Assembly (NCBI RefSeq): GCF_040436345.1
Contig: NC_133215.1
Location: 39,858,983 to 39,922,982, forward strand
Reading direction: 5' to 3'
DNA length: 64,000 nt
Origin: Pagrus major
Taxonomy: Eukaryota; Chordata; Actinopteri; Spariformes; Sparidae
The notes under the pieces were generated by a model. The model saw only the letters and a program-made list of their open reading frames with translations. It ran no database searches and was not told the origin of the DNA. How positions within the stretch are numbered: position 1 is the stretch's first letter; each line of letters opens with the position of its first letter. Of the stretch, positions 59,406-64,000 are shown piece by piece. The position numbers and the translations under genes were made by a program.

Positions 59406-62366
59406 ATGTATTATTCTCAAACATCGATTGTGGATGGATATCAGAGTCAAAAGATGGACAAACTGGACGAGGTTGCAATTGCCACACTCAGAGGTATGCT
59501 ACAGGGGTTACTTTTATGTTGTGCTGGCGTTGTTTACCTATCTTAACGATTTGTGGATTTGCTAATGGGCTAAAGTTTAGCAGCTTATCTACATCAAAAA
59601 ACCGGCTGGTGTTGCATTATGATTCCCATCTAGAAATAGGTTAAGTCTAATTAAGCTTTGGGTCCATGTTGTTAATATTAGGGGCTGTAAATGCTGAAAA
59701 ATGCCTGGTTGTAAAATGTTAAGGGTTAATTGATTAAGCAGTGCACATGCCCAGGCAGGAGCCGGAGCCGTTGGAGCTCTTTTGCGCGCACAGGACCCCG
59801 TTCAAGTCTTGCCACTGACTCGGTGTTTGTTACCTTGGCAACCCCCTCCCCCTCTCCCCCCCGCACAATAAGTACAAGGCGCCTGAGTTTAATCTGTATG
59901 CTAACGCATTTGTTTAAAGGTGCCATTTGTGGTGCCAATTGTCTATCAAGCTTTACAATATTAACTGACATGAAATGTGAATGCATTTTATCTAGCAAGG
60001 CTCTATTGTCACTCTTACTGTAGTTTGCATGGCTTCAATATATGTACCGGTAATTTATAAATGCTGTCAAATTCACTCACTGCTCTTGAAGTAAAAATAG
60101 GAAAAATGTGTAAAATGTCCAAACAGTGCTTATTGTACAAGGGGTGTTGGCAAAATGTCCTCACCTGCTATGTTAAAATCTGAGGGAATTCAATGATAAC
60201 CTGTTCTATATTCCAGCTGCTAATATTGGAGAAGACTTACTCCACTCGCTTTCCCGAGACGACATCAAAGACCTCTTTCCTGGTCCTGAAAATTTCTTGA
60301 GGCGGCGGGCTATATGGCTTGTTGTAAATAAAGATGAAAAGGTCAGGTTTGTCTTTCACAGTACAACAGAACTGTTTAACAGTACAACATTTTTCCAATA
60401 TCACAGTTTAAATCTGGTTCATATACATAAATATGTCATTTGTTTAGACATTTCTGCTTTGAGTCCATTTCAACAGTGGATATAAAATAAAAAAGTGCTT
60501 TTTTAATCCCCAAAATGATAATGCTTGAACTAACAAGTAAGAACATACTATGACAAAGTTACTCAATAAATGTTTGTGTCAATGTGTTTTAGGTGGATAC
60601 TGTTCCCGAAATTCAGCAATCACCCCCCACTGGAGGCAGTGACCTTTCAAAAGAGGAGGCCAATACTTCTAAATTTGTGACTATGTCAAACCCAGAATAC
60701 ATAGTCTTCACAGACAGTGAGCTTGAACAGGTGCGACGCTCCTACTTTGAACAGAAACGGCTGGGGACCGAGCACAATGTGACCCTATCCAAGGAGCTCT
60801 TCTGCCGACTCATAAGAAACACTATGACTAACATGATCTCCATCGCAAGAGCCACAGAGGACTCCAGATACCCCACCAAACATGAGGTGAATGCCATGGC
60901 AAAGCGACTGATGGATTACTATCCAATGATAAAAGACAGGTCATCAAACAATGAGTGGGTGAGTAGATTTTGTCACTTTTGCTTGTTGCTGGTATGATGT
61001 TAATACTGAGATTTCTGTTCATACAGTGCTAAATCGTGACAGAAAGTTCAAATGGAGCAAGACATTGCCGAAAGATATAATTAGAATATAAGAAAGTTTG
61101 AGCCTATTGTCATTTTTTTTAATGTTAACTATATATGCCTCACAGGAGCATGTTGCCAAAAAGCTCATGAAGAGACTCTCAAATGTCAGAAGTCCAAAGA
61201 AGGCCAAAGGTCCTCCTTCCAAGAAACCACGACAAGAAGTCAGTTCAGACGTTGCAACTACTGACTATGATGGAGATTCCAGTACATCCACCATTATTCT
61301 GGAACGGTCACCTGTTAACACCATGGGCATCCCAGTAGATCTGTCACCTAGAACCAGCACCCCAGCGCAGAACCGGAACAGCAGTGATGAAGAATGTATG
61401 TATCTTATTACATTTAATTTGTCAGTTTTACTTGTTAGTTTGGAAATCTCGTGTCCCCTTTCCACCATAACGTTCCTGTAATGTCTTCAGCTTGTTCAGT
61501 TGACATCATGGACAGCCAGAAAATCCAAGCAAGACACTACAAGACCCTCCAAGAAATGTACAAGTCCAAAAAGCCAAACAAAGCTGCGGTAACTCATTTG
61601 CTGAACATGGAATTTGAGTCTCGAAGACGCTTCATCACCTCTGATGTTTTAAAGGAGCAAGACAGAGCAACAAAGATTCTAGAGGCTTACCCTTGTTTCA
61701 GAGAACTGGATCATGTAAGTAATGTTGTTGGGTTTTTTTTTTTTGAAGAAGTCATCAGAATGTACTTTTTTTCAGTTTTTTTTTCTTTATCAGAATCTAT
61801 TTTTCAGGTGCTGGATGAGCTGCAGCGAATCATCCAACCGACCAACTCCCAGTACATATCAGAGATGCAGAACAGATGGAAAACCTTCTATTCAAAGGTC
61901 CAGTTTTATGGAGTTATGAAGAAGGCCATGAAGCCTCCTAAAACTTTGAATGGAGGTGAAGTCACAATACATTGACTTGTTCATTTTATATAATAATTAG
62001 AGATAGACCGATATGGTTTTTTCAGGGCCGATACCGATACCGATTATTAGTAGTCAAGGAGGCCGATAACCGATATTTGGAGCCGATATTCATTTGCAGT
62101 AAAAGGGAAAATATTGGCCTTGATGCAGTTATATTATGTCTTAAGTCTTGAACAGCAATATCCTGCTCCTCTCTACAAGAAACTGTCAAAGACAGCTTCA
62201 GGACACACTTCATCTAACAATATGTCATTTTCTGCTGCTTGGGATCTCAATCAACACAAAAAAAAGGTAGAGTAAAATAACTTGGTAGTTAAACAGCCAT
62301 TATTGCCCTACAGTTTTCTCTCAGACAGACGGTGCTTTGCTGTCAGTTTCTGCAGCTTCTCATGTG

Positions 62367-62404
<38 letters not shown>

Positions 62405-63757
62405 CTTTATTAATTAACTTTTAACTTTAGTTTTCTTAATTCTCTAGCCATCCCCTCAACGTGCTTCCCTGCAGTAAAACTAACTGAATTTTACTCACAC
62501 ACACACACTTCTTACTTTGATCACTGACTATTTCCCTATCAATATTATCAGCATCCTTGTTTCAAGTGATTAAACCGTTAAAAACACTAAATAGCCTGCA
62601 GCATCTTCTCTTTAATAATCAGTGTTTATCATAGGAACAGACAGCTGCCGCTAACGTATTGGGCCTCAGAGTAACGTCGTGAGTTGTAGAGTTTCGCTAC
62701 AGTCTGCTGAGCGTCCAGAGCCAGGAGGAGAAAGCGGACCGGTGGGGCTACCGGCGGGCTACGTTACTATCACGGACTATTTCCATATCGATATTATCAG
62801 CAACCTTGTTTCGAGTGATTAACAAGCACGTCTGGAGGGACTGCGAGCGGAGAGGAGAAAAAGTTTTGCCGAACGGAACCGGCGCTGTTCCTGGGGGCTC
62901 GGTTTCGAAGGTAAGTTAAGGCAGCAGACTCTCCTGAAATTGTAATTAACATCCCAGTCCTCTACACTCAACTAGTAACATGACTGTGAGCCCATTAACG
63001 TTATATAAACATAAGCGGCAGCTCTGCTCGCTCGCAGTCCCTCCAGACGTGCGTGTTAATCACTCGAAACAAGGTTGCTGATAATATCGATATGGAAATA
63101 GTCCGTGATAGTAGAAGTCTGTGTGTGTAAGAGAGAGAGAGTAAAAACCTAATGAACTCAATTCAGTCCAGTTTTGTTGCAGGGAAGCACGTTGAGGTGA
63201 AGGCTGATTAGCATTAGCGTAACGTTAGCCCACCGGTCCGCTTGGCTCTACACGCTCAGCAGACTGTAGCGAAACTCTACAACTCACGTGAGCACTGTGC
63301 ATGCACAGCTTTCACTGCTGATTGGCTGTTACCTGTGCGTGTAACCAGAGCTTGTAACCACTCAGATGGTGCTGTGGGTGGGACAATGCTGGAGACAGAG
63401 TAGCGACAGCAGACAGAGAGGTGCGGCTGCATCAGAGCCAAAATAACCCAGTTTTAAATTGATCTCTTATCGGCCGTCGGATTAAAAAAAAGGCCGATGC
63501 CGATATGCGTCAAAATGCCGAATATCGGCGCCGATAATCGGCCCGGCCGATAATCAGTCTATCCCTAATAATAATGTCTCGTAATTATTTGTTATGTTAA
63601 AGTTATTTATGGTACCACCTTGTATTGTCCCTTTTCCATTAAACCAGTGGAGCATATCACAGCTGTCTTCAGAGCCATGCCACTGCTCTTTCCGTCCAGC
63701 ACTTTGCCACCGAAGAAACTGGGCTCAAGCAGCGAGGCTCTTTTCCATGTCCTAGCG
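59406..63757 (+). CDS. SAM-like domain protein (SAMD3-like fish family), 3' end outside the window
   Basis: Exons: 59406-59493, 60217-60341, 60593-60958, 61146-61395, 61491-61714, 61808-61955, 63648-63757. All are GT...AG with consistent phases and no stops (about 437 aa so far). Start at the Met of MYYSQTSIVDGYQ; a second in-frame Met is at 59454. Residues 17-70 form a short SAM-like helical domain (LDEVAIATLRAANIGEDLL, SRDDIKDLFPGP). Then come an uncharacterised helical domain (NEWEHVAKKLMKRLSNV region), a basic, proline/serine-rich linker likely holding a nuclear signal (RSPKKAKGPPSKKPR) and a further helical domain (HYKTLQEMYKSKKPNKAAV, MEFESRRRFITSDVL). From memory it matches multi-copy fish genes named sterile alpha motif domain-containing 3-like. 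Function unknown. It is divergent from the transposon gene fragment at 58990, about 420 bp away. Confidence 0.7.
61990..63575. mobile_element. Non-autonomous hAT element (1570 bp) with 8 bp duplication, in the SAM-like gene's intron
   Basis: Element 61998-63567. Ends TAGAGATAGACCGATA and, reversed, TAGGGATAGACTGATTA. The 8-mer ATAATAAT flanks it (61990-61997, 63568-63575). Subterminal DNA is full of CCGATA/TATCGG words. The centre is itself foldback: 62679-62714 pairs with 63251-63286 and 62767-62850 with 63030-63113. A third, direct copy of the inner repeat lies at 62523-62570. No transposase frame. Confidence 0.93.
62367..62401. repeat. (CA)n microsatellite
   Basis: About 17 CA units within the non-autonomous hAT element. 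Confidence 0.95.
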
Positions 63758-64000
63758 GTGAGATTTACAGACTTACTGAAACATTTCATAATATATGTTA
63801 CAGTTTTTCAGGCATACATTTTATATTAGGTTTAGTTACTTTGAGATAAACTTTTATCATTTCAAAAGCTCCAAAGGGGAAGTGTTTTCCATAGTGTACT
63901 TAATGTAGTACTAACATCATTGGAACTAGCTGTGCATTCAGCATTTGCAGTGGGCTTAATGCTGAGGGGTTACTGTGACTGTTTGTTTTAAAGTACAATA

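Larger units (their letters stand above)
51803..64000 (+). mobile_element. Putative CACTA (EnSpm)-like element, left end, running off the window
   Basis: At 51803, exactly where the BEL frame ends, stands CACTGCAAAAAAGG, the kind of terminus fish EnSpm/CACTA elements have, followed by 250 bp with subterminal words such as AAGAAAATAAGTCTTATTTT and TTTTAAGAAAGTG. To the right are a minus-strand transposon gene fragment (52488-58990) and the plus-strand SAM-like gene. No right end lies in the window. That both genes belong to this element is inference. Confidence 0.4.

Overview
The window looks like nuclear DNA of a teleost fish, probably a percomorph. It has spliced vertebrate-type genes with GT/AG introns, short dinucleotide microsatellites, and a dense mix of fish-type elements: L1/Tx1-like LINEs, Gypsy, BEL/Pao, a class I ERV, Tol2-like and other hAT elements, a MULE-type element and probably CACTA. 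No prokaryotic feature, tRNA, rRNA or CRISPR was seen. The species call is inference; everything else was read from the sequence and compared with remembered family features, without any search.

Layout. 0-7 kb: two L1-type LINE fragments on the minus strand. The older one is split by a structurally complete but frame-broken Gypsy element (1746-6285) with 173-174 bp LTRs, a CAGGT target duplication, a tRNA-Leu-like primer site and a polypurine tract. 7-11 kb: quiet DNA with a 200 bp AT microsatellite. 11.06-14.6 kb: the best host gene, a seven-coding-exon secreted C-type lectin (180 aa) with TATA box and poly(A) signal. 14.6-18.8 kb: quiet DNA, a solo LTR with target duplication and a possible decayed hAT-like repeat.

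18.77-39.42 kb: a large nest. Inverted repeats of about 330-380 bp flank a broken, intron-containing MULE-type transposase gene. Inside it sit a 101-bp-arm hairpin element, a 668 bp element with 195 bp inverted repeats, an ERV (22351-35478) whose 5' LTR was itself hit by a nearly intact hAT (31593-35314), and two solo LTRs of one family. Removing the insertions leaves a host element of about 5.8 kb.

39.4-49.4 kb: a decayed Tol2-like hAT (39449-44342), a unit of about 2.3 kb bounded by inverted repeats that carries an unrecognised spliced reading frame (44949-47240), and a ZMYM/TTF-type hAT broken by two nonsense codons and a frameshift.

49.5-64 kb: a BEL/Pao element is cut at 51803 by a CACTG terminus with CACTA-like subterminal DNA. 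To its right are a minus-strand fragment of a transposon gene, split by a full-length LINE (52755-58339; 16 bp target duplication, both ORFs open), and a divergently transcribed, intact-looking SAM-like multi-exon gene (59406 to beyond the window) whose sixth intron holds a 1570 bp non-autonomous hAT with an 8 bp duplication. A working hypothesis is that the 3' fragment and the SAM-like gene are the two divergent genes of one CACTA element running off the window.
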